From contig JBBMOA010000002.1 in NCBI GenBank assembly GCA_037954235.1, positions 7,313,509 to 7,377,508 on the forward strand: DNA of 64,000 bases, written 5' to 3'. The first letter of the stretch is position 1; every line of letters starts with the position of its first letter. The notes under the pieces were generated by a model that saw only the letters and a program-made list of their open reading frames with translations, was not told where the DNA came from and ran no database searches. The position numbers and the translations under genes are program-made. Of this stretch, positions 12,393 through 24,024 are shown piece by piece. The DNA is from Aulostomus chinensis. Taxonomy: Eukaryota; Chordata; Actinopteri; Syngnathiformes; Aulostomidae.

Positions 12393-15300
12393 TTTCGCCC
12401 GACAACCTAACCAAACCCCGAATTCTCTACATTTCTCACTTTTGCACGAAGCTCCATCGATGCTGTTAAGTGTTCCAAAAATACTTAATGAGTTCAAGCC
12501 TGTTTCAAGAAATGTGCTACAAAATAAATTTTAATTGAGTTGACCTTCAGTCCTTTTCCATGGTTGTTTGTATGCTTACTTCCCAAACTTTAAAGTACAT
12601 AATATTTCAGGAAATTACACTTTTGAGTCAGAAGGTCTTCAAAATACTCATCCGTTTTCTGCACATATTAGAGCTCCTCACTTTGATTGCATTTAGGGGA
12701 GATGAGAGCTGCCATGAAAAAGTTGCATCAAAAAGTTATTCAGAACTTACAGACGTAGAAAAAGAAAAGTCCTGTACAGAGTACACAGCTTGCAGATAGA
12801 ACTAACCCAATTAAGTTAAGTGGTTTTCATCAAAAAAGATATGTTAGATCAAAACTTGGTCCATTTTAATCAATAAATTCAGTTCTGTGAGCTTAGACTA
12901 TATGGGACTGTTCACTTTTTCATGAGTTTATCTCCCACCGTGTTTTGTAAAAACATAGTGTCTTTTTTTAGAAAGAACAAATCTCCTTGGCATGGTGTGA
13001 ACTCTGTATGCCCCATATGTTCTTTGGGTTCTTTGGCATATGCCTCAGTTTCATGACTGCCTGTCAAGAAGCTCTCAGGAACTAAAGCGTGTTAGTGATT
13101 GTTGCAAGACACTCCAGCAGATGACAAATGAGAATGAAATTTTCAGAAGAACTTCACCTGAAAGCGTTTGATGCAGGACAGATTTTATATGAACATTACT
13201 CCTCCTGGTAGACTACAGTCCAGTGCATGAATAGTTCTGCTTTGCATCATGGAGGAACAAGCCCCCACACAGCATCTGCCACCACCAGATACAAGAAGAG
13301 GAGGACATCAGCAGACCCAACCAGTGGCTGGAGAAGGCTGGGCGGTAGACAGCACAGAGGCTCGACCAGTGGCAGCAATTAGAGCTGGCACTTAGGATCA
13401 GATCAATAGAGGCCAGGGTCTGGACCACCAGACAGGACCCCAGAAGCAGGCTGGGCAAAGGTGCCCCTGAGACAGCTAAGATATGGGGCAGTATCTCAGC
13501 TGAGATGTTCAGAAGTTGTACTTAGTCCGGTGGAGTCACTCTCCCAGTTTGGTCATCACAGCACTGGGGGCTGTGACCCCAGTGACATCACTTACTCCCC
13601 AAATCTTCCCAAGAACACACACATACACACTTACGCACACAGTTTTAAAAAAATGCTGAATCATGCAAAGCTACACTAACTGACATAAAAAATACAGAGC
13701 AGGAAATTGGCCTGATGTGTCCAATTTAAATGGAACAAAGAGCACAGCTAGATCGTTAAAAAACTTGTTATTGAAGATTTCCTAATCTCATGAAGCTATC
13801 ACATGCCGACCTTGTGATACAAAATTCTTAACGTGGAGGTGAGCAGAACAAGTGTTGAAAGTGGTCTTATTTGTTAAGAGTGTTTGATAGCGGTGGGAGG
13901 TTCTGTTTCCAAAGTACTCAAATCCTCATAAGAGAGCAAACTGAAGAGATCCCCTATATCCACACATCAGACGATGGAGGGATTATTAGTGTTGCCCTCG
14001 TGTTGTTTCAACGCAGGATCGCTATTAATACTGACAGCAGTTGACTTGCCGCCATGACATCCCACAGTGCAACTAATCAATGCTCATGAATAGATTTCTT
14101 CATAAAATGTATGAATACGGCCTGCTGATGTGCTGCCGCCTTAACAAACATCTCGTCTTAAGAAGCTCGAGAGTCCAGAGCGTCAATCAGTGGATGATGG
14201 GTGCTCCATAGGCCCCGTCTCACTTCCTGTCAATTCATTCAGCTCATGTGTCAATGGAGATAAATGACACAGCAAAAACTACCCCTCACTCCCTCTGTAG
14301 ACACGCCGATCAGGAAGGGAGGACGTTGTCAAACTGCCACTGACGTTATGTTTAAATAAAACACAATGAGCACTTAAAGTCACACTTAAGGAAAAACTCC
14401 CTTTGATGCGCAAACGCAATTAACTTGCTGCCTCCGAATTTCATTCTGCTCCAAGACATTTTATGGCCAGCTAAACAAACACTTGGGTAACTTTTTTACG
14501 GTGAAAAATATTCTTTACCTCATTCATAATCATAAAAGCCATCAAGTTACAGTTTTGACTTGCAACTAAAATGAAGTGTAGTGTTTGTCATTTTCTGATT
14601 ACCTGCTTTAGCCACAATGCTTTTCAAGGCCTCTTTCAACTGGGCTTCTTCGGTGGCCTGGTGCGAAGTGTCTGATTAAGTTTGTTGTTCGGGACATTTT
14701 TGCAACTTTGTCTTTACAGCTTGTTTGATTCAGAAGTTGTGTAATTTGTAACACGCGAATTTCCTCCCTACACAGGGGAAAACTTTCCCGCTAATGATGC
14801 TAGGTGTGAAGCTACAAGCAGCATGCTACTCCTGCTTAGCTACACGTAGATATCCAGGGGCGTTTCTAGCCAATCGGGGGGCCCATGCAAAAAAAACAAA
14901 AACCTGAGGGTGTGTGTGTCCAATCTGACCTCCCACTGAACCCAAACTACTGGCATGGGCGCGCCCGCTTTGGTTTGTTGGAAACTCCATTACATGGCCT
15001 ATCAATGAATCTAAGGGTGCTCTGGTGCCATTGCGGTGGACTCATAACCAGCAGTCCTTGGGGGCCCTCTTCAGCTCAGGCCATAGGTAAATTGCCTGGT
15101 TTTCAAACTCCTTTGTGACGCTCTTGAAATATCCGACAGAGATTGCAAACTGGTCAGTTACAGTTACTAGCCTTTTGATCAGGGCCTTATAGAACTTAGA
15201 TATAATATTGTCGGTTTCATTCCGACTCCCACAGCCTGTCTAACCCCTAATGGAGGCCTCTCAAAACACGCAAACACAACATTTACATCATGTTGTTTTA

Positions 15301-16011
15301 AATATCAGACTGGAGCTAGCAGCCGACCAGCTTAGCTTTGTATAATCAAGGCCTTTCAGAACCTTGCTAGACTAAGACAGGCTAACCAGCAGCCAGGTGG
15401 AGCGTACAGTCAGCGGATGACTGAAGAGTGGAAGCATCAAAATATTGAATTGTTCCTATAAAAGTGCTGGAAATGGTGCCAAATTTTTCTCCAGTGGGAA
15501 ACAAACCACCAAGCATGACGGAGTTGTAGGGGTTAGTGCCATGCTCTGGGCTATAAAGGGCCATTGTACCTTTACACATGCCATGCTTGATGGCCACAGA
15601 TAAGCACAGTCCATCACTTGATCCAATCAGCAGCTGTACACACAAAGACAACAGCAGGGCCATTTAAGTGGACTGAACGTTAGCATTTCTGAGGGTGCAC
15701 AAGAGGAGACTGCTCCCATTGTGCATTAAATCATTAGATTGCAGCAATAAAAACAAGCTTCCAATTAAATGGAGACGAATGCATTAACTGTAGACGTTCA
15801 GAGTGTAACACCTAAGAGCAGGAGCTGTTGTAGCTCAAGAACAGCAAAAGGGGAAGAGCTAAAACTTTGATAAACTAATGAAAGTAAAAGCAAGCCAATA
15901 TCATTCTCCCTCCTCTCAGCAAGCAGAAACAGCACAGTGGATTAATTCATCACCATGCTAAGCCTTTGCCCTCCTCTGGAATAAATTACCCGATGACTCT
16001 TAACTTAGAAT

Positions 16012-16076
16012 ACACACACACACACACACAAAACTGACCAGAGAGTGCGTGCGCGCACACACACACACACACACAC
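16012..16076. repeat. Pair of (CA)n tracts with GTGCGTGCGCGC linker
   Basis: Two short CA tracts flank a linker that contains GTGCGTGCGCGC, giving a locally alternating purine-pyrimidine stretch. No gene is nearby. Confidence 0.9.
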
Positions 16077-17963
16077 CATGGAGTGGAGCTGGCTGGATCA
16101 GAGGTGTGTCAAATCTTACCACACATTCTTTTAAGGGTAAGATGTTTGGTTCAGGAACTTTTTAAGTTGTGAGCTGCACTCTAGCAATGATTCAGTGATC
16201 CTCAACCGGAGCTACAAAAAAAAAAAAAAAAAAAAAAAAAACCCAAAAAAACAAAAACAGCTTTCTGGAGATGGGAGGGTTTCATCATGGGGGGGTATGG
16301 GTGAGTGATTTCACCACTTCTGCAGGTATAAGCAAAATAATATTACTCTCCAGATACTTAGAAGCTTTGTGCAGCTTATTGCCCCTTTCCAGTGTTAGTC
16401 CGAGGTAAACCTCTTGCTGTTCAGGGGGAGATGTACTTGATTTCTTCCAGTGGGGGGGCAACCAGACTGGAAACGTCAAGGCCAGATAAATGGTGTTGTG
16501 TTTGGCTGAAGTCTTCCTCTGCCTGTTTGGCCCTATATGCACAGAAAAAAAAAGCCCAGCTATCACAGGACCTTGTGCTTGAGCCTTATCATCCCTGGAG
16601 TAGCCCAGATGGTAACATACCCTTGACAAAGACTCACATCACACTCCCAAACCTCTACTGAATGTTTCTCACAATGTATACCCCCCCCCCCCCAAGGTAG
16701 TGTAGTGTAGCTCCGATCAGCTGCATGTAGATTTAGACGATTATTATGACCCTTCCAGAGGCAAATGTAGGCGCTCTCCTCACACTCCCAAACCCAAGGC
16801 AGCGCTCTGACGTGCCCACAGACAATCAGACACCCCAACAATTAAAGATGCTACCATGCACCTCGTTCTAGCGCAGCAACCGGGCCTGCAGGGCTCCAGC
16901 TAGTCCACAGCTCCGTTTGTGTTGCGGATTTTGGGATTGATTTCAGTTTGTTTAGTATATTAGGGAGCAGGGCAAAAAATGAGAGAAAATAGAGACACTC
17001 ACTGGGTGGTGATGAATAAATACATAACAAATAAATGTAATCGTTATTGCACTTTTCTGTCACTTACAGTACGGTCACCATCGCTCTAGTGTCCATTATC
17101 TTCTCTGCACTTTCTCAGCAAGTTCAGAGCCAACAGACCGTCTGTGTGTGAGTGTCTGTGAGTGTGTGTGCTTTACACACAGGGTAATACATTTTTTGTG
17201 GAACCTGAGCGCTGGTTCACATGTAAAAACAGTATCATTGGATGCAAAACCCAAACCTGGGGGAAAAAAAAAAAATCATCTTTCTATACAAAAGCCGAGA
17301 TTCAATGTGCACATGAACTGCAATTTTTTGGTTTCACAGAGAGACAAAGGTTATGGTAGACATGGTGCACCAGTTCGGTTCATACAGGCTCAGCAGCACC
17401 GATTCTCATGGTATTTATTCATTTCAGCTCAGCCGGGTTTTTTTTTGTTTGTTTGTTTATTTTGCTGGGTTTGTCTTTCTTCCTTTTTTCTCTTTAATAA
17501 ACTAAACAAACTGCATTCAATACACAATAAAAAACAAACCCTTGGATTGGTGAACCGTTGCTCCCAAAGTACCCAATGGTTTCGTTTTGCACCTCGAGTG
17601 AGGAATAAACATTTTCCTTTGATTACCTTGAATAATTAATTTACACGTTGAAATCTAGAGGTTTAAAAGTCAGGAAACAACTTCTGCAGGTCAATATGAT
17701 GTCTTCAAATGATTATTTACGTCTGCCCAGAGTCTCAGCTCTGTGAGGCTGGAACTGAAGAATGTGGTTGGCGTCACCCCGGAACGACTAATAAAATTTA
17801 CATCCTGCTGATCACTTGATGGACCGATGAAGTTCTACTCTCTACACCTGCTGCTGTCATTCAGACTTCTCAGAAAACCTCAAACATATTCTGAAATCGG
17901 TGCATGAAACTAGCTCTTTTTACAATGACAGTGTGTCTGAAAGGGCTAATTAAATCCTAGTAT

Positions 17964-17965
<2 letters not shown>

Positions 17966-18018
<53 letters not shown>
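17966..18018. repeat. (CA)n microsatellite, about 26 units
   Basis: Uninterrupted CA dinucleotide tract of about 53 bases in non-coding sequence. Confidence 0.97.
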
Positions 18019-18020
<2 letters not shown>

Positions 18021-18394
18021 CCAGTAACCATCAGTGATATCTACTGTATATGCAGAGAAAAAGAGCAACAAAAAGCAGCAGGTACAGCTGCTACTGGTGC
18101 GACTGGTTTACAGTGATATTGGAGTTCTGACCATTCTTCCGGGTGCAGTTAGCGCCAGCTAGTAAGCACAACAGAGATGACACCTTACAGATCCCGTATT
18201 AACCATTTCCAGCTGAAGGATATTTGTGGACCATTAGTCTAACTCAATCAGGGGACTAATTCAATCCAAGGCACAGTGGGCGTCTTGACGTGGGGGCATC
18301 TGTCATGCTGACTTCTCACTGCATCCTGCGGTGACATTTAGCCACAAAATTCAGCTTGACAGAAGCTCTCAAATAGCCTGCGGTTTATCAGGCG

Positions 18395-18396
<2 letters not shown>

Positions 18397-18428
<32 letters not shown>

Positions 18429-18438
18429 GCGCGCGCGC
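18397..18438. repeat. (AC)n followed by (GC)n tract
   Basis: About 15 AC units run directly into about six GC units, giving some 42 bases of strict purine-pyrimidine alternation. Such tracts are the classical Z-DNA-prone type. No gene context is visible. Confidence 0.95.
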
Positions 18439-20149
18439 TAACCATACACAAGAAAATTCACAAAATCCCACTTTTGTTTTCTTCCTGGAATGTTTGCAGA
18501 TGTACATGCATACGTGAGTGTGAGCTCTTGGCTGTTATCAGGATGGCATTAATATTCATCTGATCTTCCCACAGAGTGCCAGCAAACATGGAAACCAGAA
18601 CCTTCTTACTTTGTGGCTAAAGTTCAGTCTTTTCCCCCCAGAAAGCCATTTGCCTGCTGAGCTCTTACACAACACATTAAATAATAGCGAAATTGATCGA
18701 CATCATCACCATCACCATCATTCTGAGCCCCCGCCTGCACATTTCATCATACCACTCTTAGTGTGATTATTTGTGGTCCAATAAACAAACGAGTCTGTGT
18801 TGGGTTTTTTTTTGTGATGATATAACACACTGACAGCAATGTTTCTGCCAATATCTCACCCTACCATTTCTCACTTCTGTTTTTAGCCTGATTTTTGTCA
18901 GTATAAAATCTGTCAGCTGACACAGAAAGTTTAGGCCTTCGAAGACCCCTGAGGAGAAGCTGTCCTGCTGGAAACTGGTGGAAAGGTGAACCAGAGGCCA
19001 AAGCTTTGAGCGGCAGAGAACCACGTCTGAAACCAGATATCACCAACACCCACATTATGCATATTGTGTATATATACGAGTATATGCAGTATGAGGCATC
19101 TGGAAGCTGTCCTCGCCTGCTTTATCTTAGCTAAGCTAGCAAAGAGAACAATACCTTTGGTTAGCCTGTGACCCCGTGACCTTCCACTGAGAATGTGTGT
19201 GTGTGTGTGATTAAACAAAGCAGCTGTTCAGATTTTAAAGGACTTAACAGTGAAATAAAATAAAAGGCCTCTTTCGTGATAAAGTGTGTCGCGACCTCTT
19301 ATTTCAGTTGCCCTGGTTATTGTTGCTATAATAACTTTTCGGGTGATGGGTGTATCACTTCCTACACAATCATTGTTAAAATGCATGTGTGATGAATGTG
19401 GGTTCCCTCACCTTGCAGCTCGGGGGTTTTAGGGGCAGTCCCGAGACAGGATTTCCTTGATGCTGAGTGGTGTTAGTCTGCTGGGGTGAGTGGGAATCCT
19501 CGGACTCTTTTCCACTGTGGTAGACCACCCTATCAGAGATATGAATACTTGAAGCACAGCCCATGCTTCAACCCACTTCAGCCTTTTTCTTTTTGCGCAA
19601 GTGCTTTACTCTGAGGGCCACCAGAGTGTCATCCGCTCTCTCTTTTTGTGTCAAAGGTCCACTGGTTCTTCTAGGCTTTCATTTAAATAGATAAATATGT
19701 CATCTAGCCCACAACAAAGCCAGTACTGGAAATGCTCTAAAGCAAGGCATGAATAATATATATATCTGTCCCCCACCTCCCCCTGACTAGGAAGCTGGTT
19801 TCCTTGCTGTGTCGTTCATGAAGTTGAATGGAGATCTTGAATCAAAGCCCTCCTGTAAAACTTCTTCTTCTCAGATCCCCATGGACGCTTTATCCCTCGT
19901 TCCTGCTCCTCTTCTCGCCTTCTTCGTACCACATCATGTTCTCATTTTTGCTGAACTTCAATTTATCAAGTAGGCCTAAACAAACAAAACAAAAAAAACA
20001 AACAAAAAAATCCCCCACATGCTTATTCATACACACACGCCATGCAGTCCCTCTGCCAGCTCTCATGCAACAGTTTTATCCATTTTTTGAGTCCAATCTT
20101 TCATGTGTAGTCGTCCTTCCCCACCCCGGAGCCATCAACAGCGATGCTT

Positions 20150-20553
20150 GTCCTCCTCTCTTTAAGCAGCGACTTGAGCTCCAGACGCGGCCAGTAACGC
20201 GGTTCTCACAGCACTTTGCTCCGGTCCCGAGCAGTTCATCATCAACAGGCGGCAATATTCACACCGCAGAGTGTCTCTGTCGCCAAACATCTCCGGTCAA
20301 ACGCACAACTCTCCATTTGTGAGCCTCAAAATTCAGCAGTTTCGCAGGGGGAGTCTCGGTTGAGGGCTCGCTGTCATCCGCTACCAGCTCGGAGATGATC
20401 CGCCTGATACCAGAGGTTCGAACCGGCTGCAGCGTTACCGAGATTCTCTCATTCTTGAGGAGGAAAGGAAAAAGAAAAAGCAAGGAAAAAAAAAGATGCG
20501 AGGTGGTCAAATTGTAAAATGTGGAGGTACCACCTCTGGAGAATGCAATCGCC

Positions 20554-20632
<79 letters not shown>

Positions 20633-21023
20633 GCAGCTCCGCGTACACAAGTTTCGGATCTGGAATCTGGGACGCAGGATTATCAACGACAGCCGAGATA
20701 AGGCAGCATCGAGCTACATAATGCTGGTTTTATGTTTGTCTTTTCCCTGCCTTGCCTGGCGTTTGCCCTTCCATTTCTTCAGCGCTGCTTGACAGCGGCA
20801 CATCCAATAAAAGCACCCGCAAGGATTGACCTACAGCCTTTACTGACGTTAATGCAAATGAGCTCCGCGCAGCTAATCGGCGTCGCGCTCGGCGTCGCTG
20901 GGTGGTCCTCCGCTTTCCGTGGGAACTTTGAAAGCCGCTTTAAGAGCCGAGGGAGACCCGGAGCTGGCTGCAGGTAGGAGCACCTCTGCCTCCACCGCCC
21001 CGCTGGAGGGGAAGTTGGTTCAG
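20150..21023 (+). promoter_or_regulatory. CpG-rich promoter-like island, possible non-coding first exon
   Basis: CpG dinucleotides are much denser here than in the flanks. The island contains a CCAAT box (about 20804), a TGACGT CRE core (about 20844) and a perfect octamer ATGCAAAT (20852-20859). Two good plus-strand splice donors follow: CTGCAG|GTAGGA near 20.97 kb and TTCAG|GTGAGC at 21024. A G run of about 21 bases lies just downstream. This looks like a promoter with a 5'-UTR exon on the plus strand, but a minus-strand start cannot be excluded and no downstream coding exon was identified. The host gene is unknown. Confidence 0.45.
20556..20626. repeat. (GA)n microsatellite, about 35 units
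   Basis: Uninterrupted GA tract of 71 bases inside the CpG-rich island. It produces spurious open frames on both strands (Arg-Glu repeats on plus, Ser-Leu repeats on minus). GA tracts in promoters can bind GAGA-type factors, but nothing here shows that. Confidence 0.97.
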
Positions 21024-21364
21024 GTGAGCGTTTTTCAGGGTTCCATGGGGGGGGGGGGGGGGGGGGGTGACGAGGATTTAAAGAGGCAGGCGCATGTTTT
21101 TGAGCACCATTTTGATTGAAGCTATAAATAAATAAATAAATAAATAAAAATAAGGAAGAACTGGCAGGTTCAAATGAATCATGTAAGACGTGAGCTTGAG
21201 TATGGCCCGCCAGACGTAGAGGTTAACAAATGAATACACAATCATCTAATAATACAAAGTTATGAAACAAAATATGCGAATCATTTTGTGATTAATTACA
21301 TTTAAACATGAATGTCATCTAAAATTGCTTCATTAATACCTGCATATTTTACAAATCAAGCTCA

Positions 21365-21406
21365 TGAAGCCAATCAAAATCTCTCGGTTAATTTTGATTG
21401 GCTTCA
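21365..21406. repeat. Perfect hairpin, 16-bp arms, 10-nt loop
   Basis: TGAAGCCAATCAAAAT at 21365-21380 is the exact reverse complement of 21391-21406, with loop CTCTCGGTTA. It lies in an AT-rich stretch. It could be the core of a decayed palindromic element. The stem is shorter than a typical microRNA precursor. Confidence 0.93.
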
Positions 21407-22317
21407 GTTCATCTCTACGTTGTACCCAGCAACACAATTTGTAGTTGATATTCGTGAATTGTCTGCTTGCGTGTGGATTTCATGTGTAAGCAGACGTTTT
21501 TCGACAATGCGAAGAGAATATCAAGATAATTTTCCTCAACAGCTTGCAAAAGTCCTGGAAATTCATTTGGTAAAAACATTTTTGAGTCAAAGTCCACATA
21601 ATCCTTATCAAATATTAGTTGATTACAAGAAAGAAACAAAGTAAACTAAAACACAACATTCACGCATGTGTAGTGGAGTCAGCGATATATTTGCCTTTAG
21701 TGAACATTTCCAGAGAAAAAAACACTGAAGTAAAGAGCAACTCATGTGAAATTATGTGTTGTTGCAAATCCTGACTTGAGAACAGTTTTTATAATCATAC
21801 AAGCCTTCAAACATTGCTTGTACATTTACAGAAGGAAAGGGTTTCTATCGCTGTTGGGGTACAATATGAATCCTGAGGCTATTGGCTTTTCACTGGAACT
21901 TTAATTTATGAGTCAAATTCTTCATGTCCATCTGGAGCCGCCGTGATTTGTACTCTTTCTCATTTGATGTCAATATTAAGTGCTACTTTTTGGACCACGA
22001 CTAAAAGGCCGGTGCCAGAGGACCTCAGGGTCCGCGAAGGTTGATATGATAAAAGCAGTTCAGATAAATAATGTGGGCCAAGCACACACATGTTCTGTTT
22101 CAGATCAGTTTTGCTGCCAGTGATGCACTTTAATCATGCAGTGTGTCTCACGCCTTGGTTCTGTCTTCAGCCTCCAGCTCTCACCTGGATGTTGGAGACT
22201 AATGGGTAGATGGTCATGACCAGTATGGAGCATGCACACGTTTACGAGGATGGACTTGAAAAATGGCCCTGAACTTTTCTATCCAAACCGACCCACAGCT
22301 ATTGCCCCTTCCATAAC

Positions 22318-22334
22318 ACACTCTCACACACACA

Positions 22335-22382
<48 letters not shown>
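22318..22382. repeat. Compound (CA)n(CT)n(CA)n microsatellite
   Basis: A central run of about 14 CT units is flanked by CA tracts on both sides, for a total of about 65 bases. It is an ordinary compound microsatellite. Confidence 0.95.
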
Positions 22383-22383
<1 letters not shown>

Positions 22384-22461
22384 TACTGTAACATTAATAC
22401 AACAACAAGATCAAGTCAAAGGTTGGTCAGCAGCAGCCTCCACCGTGAGCGAGACATGACT

Positions 22462-22560
22462 GGTTCAGGTCCAAGTTCAGGTCCAGGTCTAGGTTCAGGT
22501 TCAGGTTCAGGTCCAGGTCCAGGTTCAGGTTCGGGTTCAGGTCCAGGCTCAGGTTCAGGC
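22462..22560 (+). repeat. Hexamer minisatellite, GGTTCA/GGTCCA, about 16 copies
   Basis: Ninety-nine bases are built from GGTTCA and GGTCCA units with a few point changes (AGTTCA, GGTCTA, GGTTCG, GGCTCA). Read in the frame of an ATG at 22456, the array encodes alternating Gly-Ser and Gly-Pro. The frame then runs on to a TAG at 22597-22599, giving a 47-codon open frame. No coding evidence beyond the open frame exists. Hexamer arrays are open by construction, so I treat it as a repeat. Confidence 0.95.
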
Positions 22561-24024
22561 AGCTTTTATCTCAATAGTCTCAATAATGTATTTCAATAGA
22601 AGAAACTAGTCAGATATTGGATTTGCCAGTTTCATCAATTGTCCTTGAAATTCCCAAAACCTACTGGTTGGTGAGTCATATTCACCATATGTTTCATGTC
22701 GTCCCTGAATGTTGCATCACTCTGCCTCGAGGCCAACGGTGTCTCTACACCTGTGCTTGACTTTGTGAGCTCCTAATATCCCGCCGGACACTCAGCTAGC
22801 ATCAGTATCACTGGGCGTCAGCTGCAGTGTAGAGAGTCTGGCACGTGTGGGAGGAAGTGGATGCTGAACCATGAAACTGGTGATACACAGCGTTTATTTG
22901 TCTCTTTGCTTATCGAGCTGTGGTAATTTGTATTTATATACTATATTTTATTGTAAGCCAGTTTTGTCGGGACTCTCCTGGGCAGTGAGTGGATGTGTGT
23001 CCCCCACCACTGACAAGGAGCAGGTGAGGCTCGACGAAATTCATTCCTGAGACAATGGTGGCTGTGCACAGAACAGCTAGGAAAAGGCAAACGCGGCCCT
23101 AGTGAGCTTGCTCCAGAGGTAGAGGGAGCCTGGGTTTGGCTTTCGCCCAATGTTGAGTGCTGAAGGAGAGGCTGGGGGTGAAGAGTGATGAGGAGTTGGC
23201 CTGCTTTCTGGTAGGTGACAAACATCAGTTTCCTCTTGCTAAATGCTGTTAGCATGTCCCTAGTCAGTTAGTAGCTAGGCCTACTCTAGCTTGTGCTAAC
23301 CTGCTTTTGTTTGTCCTAGCCAGCGTTAAGCGTGCCGCTGGCTAGGACTCGATGAGTAGCATGCGGACGCTTCTGGTGCCGTTGGGTCCAGGAGGAGGAG
23401 CCCTGTTTGGATGAATGAATGTTGTGTTTAGCAGCCGCAGGGAACCATGTTACAGACTTTTCCTTTAACGCTAGAGAATTCAGCAAACTTATTAACGATG
23501 AGGTACCAGGAGTACCACTGTACCAAATTATCCAGTCATGAAGATGTCAAATCAAGCCAGTTGACACATCCCCTGCATCATCCTGTTACCATGACGACCA
23601 GGTCCACTTATTTGGTTATTTGTGAAGTCTCAGCAAGATCACTTAGGTGCCGTGTGTGTGAAGGTGCAGTCTGATCAGTTATTGAGGAGCGATCTGAACA
23701 TCATCCCTAAAGGAGAGAAAAGCAGTGTTTGACCTTGGTTGAAGTGAATTCTGATAAGTTTAAGTTGATCAACAAAATGTAAAATCTGTGCATGCGGCAC
23801 TCCTGCTCTCTTGGAAGTAAACAAGTTATTTGACTATTTGTCATCTCGTTATCATGACACAACAGAGCTCGTTGTATCATGGTAAGCAGATAAATTTATG
23901 TAGCTTAAACAAGTTTCATGTTATGATAATGGGTTGATTTATCACCAGAAACGGAACTCATTATGTCGGGATAATGCGATAATATGCCATCATATTGGAT
24001 TAATATCATGAGATAACAACATAA

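Larger units (their letters stand above)
11101..20149. other. Non-coding stretch with microsatellites and a SINE fragment
   Basis: No coding exon is supportable. The stretch holds a tRNA-SINE fragment at about 12.28-12.39 kb, (CA)n tracts at 16.01-16.08 and 17.97-18.02 kb, a CA/CG tract at 18.40-18.44 kb, a long A run at about 16.22-16.24 kb and a C run near 16.68 kb. The longest open frame (17148-17639, plus) looks like chance: its translation is rich in low-complexity Phe/Lys runs and matches no family I know. Confidence 0.6.
21100..24020. other. Non-coding stretch left of the L2-like relic
   Basis: No supported gene. It contains a TAAA-type run near 21.13 kb, a perfect hairpin at 21.37 kb, a compound CA/CT tract at 22.32 kb and a hexamer array at 22.46 kb. 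The last 150 bases before the retrotransposon relic are rich in ATCATGA/TTATC words, reminiscent of a decayed short DNA transposon, but I could not define terminal repeats. Confidence 0.55.

Noticed and set aside
17148..17639. 163-codon open frame on the plus strand
   Set aside because: The translation is dominated by low-complexity runs from homopolymer A and T tracts. No motif and no overlap with conserved-looking DNA.
19828..20322. 164-codon open frame on the plus strand
   Set aside because: Ser/Pro/Lys-rich chance frame partly overlapping the CpG island. No family match, and poly-A-like stretches encode the Lys/Gln part.
20259..20648. 129-codon minus-strand frame with Ser-Leu repeats
   Set aside because: The Ser-Leu part is just the GA microsatellite. 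The remaining part (RRIISELVADDSEPSTETPP) looks somewhat protein-like, but I could not tie it to a family or a spliced partner exon.
21312..21644. 110-codon open frame on the plus strand
   Set aside because: It covers the perfect hairpin and has no known motif. Chance frame in AT-rich DNA.
23850..24015. Possible short DNA transposon with TTATCATGA-type inverted words
   Set aside because: The inverted similarity is patchy and I could not define terminal repeats or a target duplication.
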